This document shows positions 6,837-7,389 of a stretch of DNA of 7,389 nt, one piece after another. A program made the position numbers and the translations under genes. The DNA comes from an uncultured Eubacteriaceae bacterium (lineage in GTDB: Bacteria > Bacillota > Clostridia > Eubacteriales > Eubacteriaceae): the NCBI GenBank assembly GCA_947625175.1, contig CANQNI010000072.1, positions 1-7,389 on the forward strand, written 5' to 3'. Every line of letters begins with the position of its first letter. The stretch's first letter is position 1. Below the pieces are notes generated by a model that was not told where the DNA came from, made no database searches, and worked only from the letters and a program-made list of their open reading frames with translations.

Positions 6837-7389
6837 TTAGCTCACACCTAGAGCTTTAAAAACAGCATCTTGGGGCGAATTATAAAAGAGAAGGTTAAAT
6901 GCACTAATTAATTCAGCTGGAACATTAGCAAAATCCACTGTTGAGATAGAAGGTAAGAGAATTGTTTTTGCTCCACTATCCAGACAGACTTGTAGGACAC
7001 TAGCAAGATCAGGTACTTTATTGACAGCCCCACTAATTGAAAAGCTACCTAAGACAGCCAAACTTTCAACCGGATTCTTGTTTAAAGCTTTAGAAACGAT
7101 GGATATCAGACTAGCTAAAGAAATACTATCAGTCATTCCTAAACCTTGAAGATCCAGGAAATTTAATAAATAATTATTGTTAATTGTATTAATTTGACCA
7201 CTAATTGAACCTGCGTTGGCTTTAAGGAAATTATAGGCTGTATCTACTGCTTCTTTAGGCTCTCTTCCAGTTCCAAGTCCTGTTGTTTGAAGTTTTCCAT
7301 TTCCGGGAAAAACCTCAGATTCTACCCTATATACTCCAATCATACCATTTCTTCCATGACCAATAGTATAGATATGACCTACTTCACTT
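6837..7389 (-). CDS. brxL: BrxL, Lon-like BREX protein, C-terminal part (partial at window edge)
   Basis: The last 183 residues of BrxL are visible; the frame is open through the right edge, so the ATG at 7341-7343 is an internal Met and not the start. BrxL is the AAA+ protein at the end of type 1 and type 4 BREX phage-defence operons, with an N-terminal DNA-binding and ATPase part followed by a Lon-protease-like domain. What is seen matches that last domain: GHIYTIGHGRNGMIGVYRVE, then GTGREPKEAV, PDLASVLQVCLDSGAKTILLP and the family ending SPQDAVFKALGV. In true Lon the sequence before the LIP strand is GGLKEKL with the catalytic Lys; here the corresponding stretch is PDLASVL, so the Lys is absent and protease activity is unlikely. 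The upstream BREX genes (pglZ, pglX, brxC and others) would lie beyond the window on the right. Two unknown genes follow on the same strand. Confidence 0.88.
   Translation of the reverse strand, partial: SEVGHIYTIGHGRNGMIGVYRVESEVFPGNGKLQTTGLGTGREPKEAVDTAYNFLKANAGSISGQINTINNNYLLNFLDLQGLGMTDSISLASLISIVSKALNKNPVESLAVLGSFSISGAVNKVPDLASVLQVCLDSGAKTILLPSISTVDFANVPAELISAFNLLFYNSPQDAVFKALGVS

Noticed and set aside
7341..7343. ATG that could be taken as the start of a separate 168-residue protein.
   Set aside because: The frame continues upstream to the window edge, and the 15 preceding residues (SEVGHIYTIGHGRNG) match the BrxL sequence before this Met, so it is internal.
1..7389. tRNA or rRNA genes, CRISPR arrays, insertion sequences and long repeats.
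   Set aside because: No cloverleaf, regularly spaced direct repeats, transposase motifs or terminal inverted repeats were visible by reading either strand; the only clear inverted repeats are the two terminators.

Overview
The window comes from a strongly AT-rich, low-GC bacterium. The PP2C phosphatase and the P-type ATPase look most like Bacillota (Firmicutes) relatives, but nothing here fixes the lineage. Six genes have a readable 3' end and all six end in TAA. TGG is used for Trp and TGA is not read through in any gene. Clear Shine-Dalgarno sequences are missing in front of nearly every start, which is unusual for classical Firmicutes and argues for caution about the phylum.

Left part (1-3156), minus strand. 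The window opens inside the C-terminal half of a repeat-rich carbohydrate-binding-domain (DUF4353-like) surface protein. Its reading frame has lost its start, so it looks 5'-truncated. Next, on the same strand, is a complete P-type cation ATPase of the CtpE-like group, followed by its own intrinsic terminator. A 73-bp divergent promoter region separates it from the next operon.

Middle (3157-4874), plus strand. A two-gene unit encodes a PP2C-type Ser/Thr protein phosphatase and, 11 bp later, the DNA-repair glycosylase Fpg/MutM. A perfect 11-bp hairpin overlaps the ends of fpg and of the facing minus-strand gene, and probably terminates transcription in both directions.

Right part (4887-7389), minus strand. 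This looks like the 3' end of a phage-defence island. The gene entering from the right edge is the C-terminal Lon-like domain of BrxL, the AAA+ effector of BREX systems. It is followed 29 bp later by a 268-residue protein and then, with a 26-bp overlap, a 379-residue protein. I recognise neither as a family. They share strand and tight spacing with brxL, so they are candidates for undescribed BREX accessory components. The 379-residue protein has in its charged N-terminal tail a peptide (QLNFF) that resembles the bacterial sliding-clamp-binding motif. I consider this pair the most interesting content of the window. The convergent junction with fpg at about 4858-4889 is probably the edge of the island.
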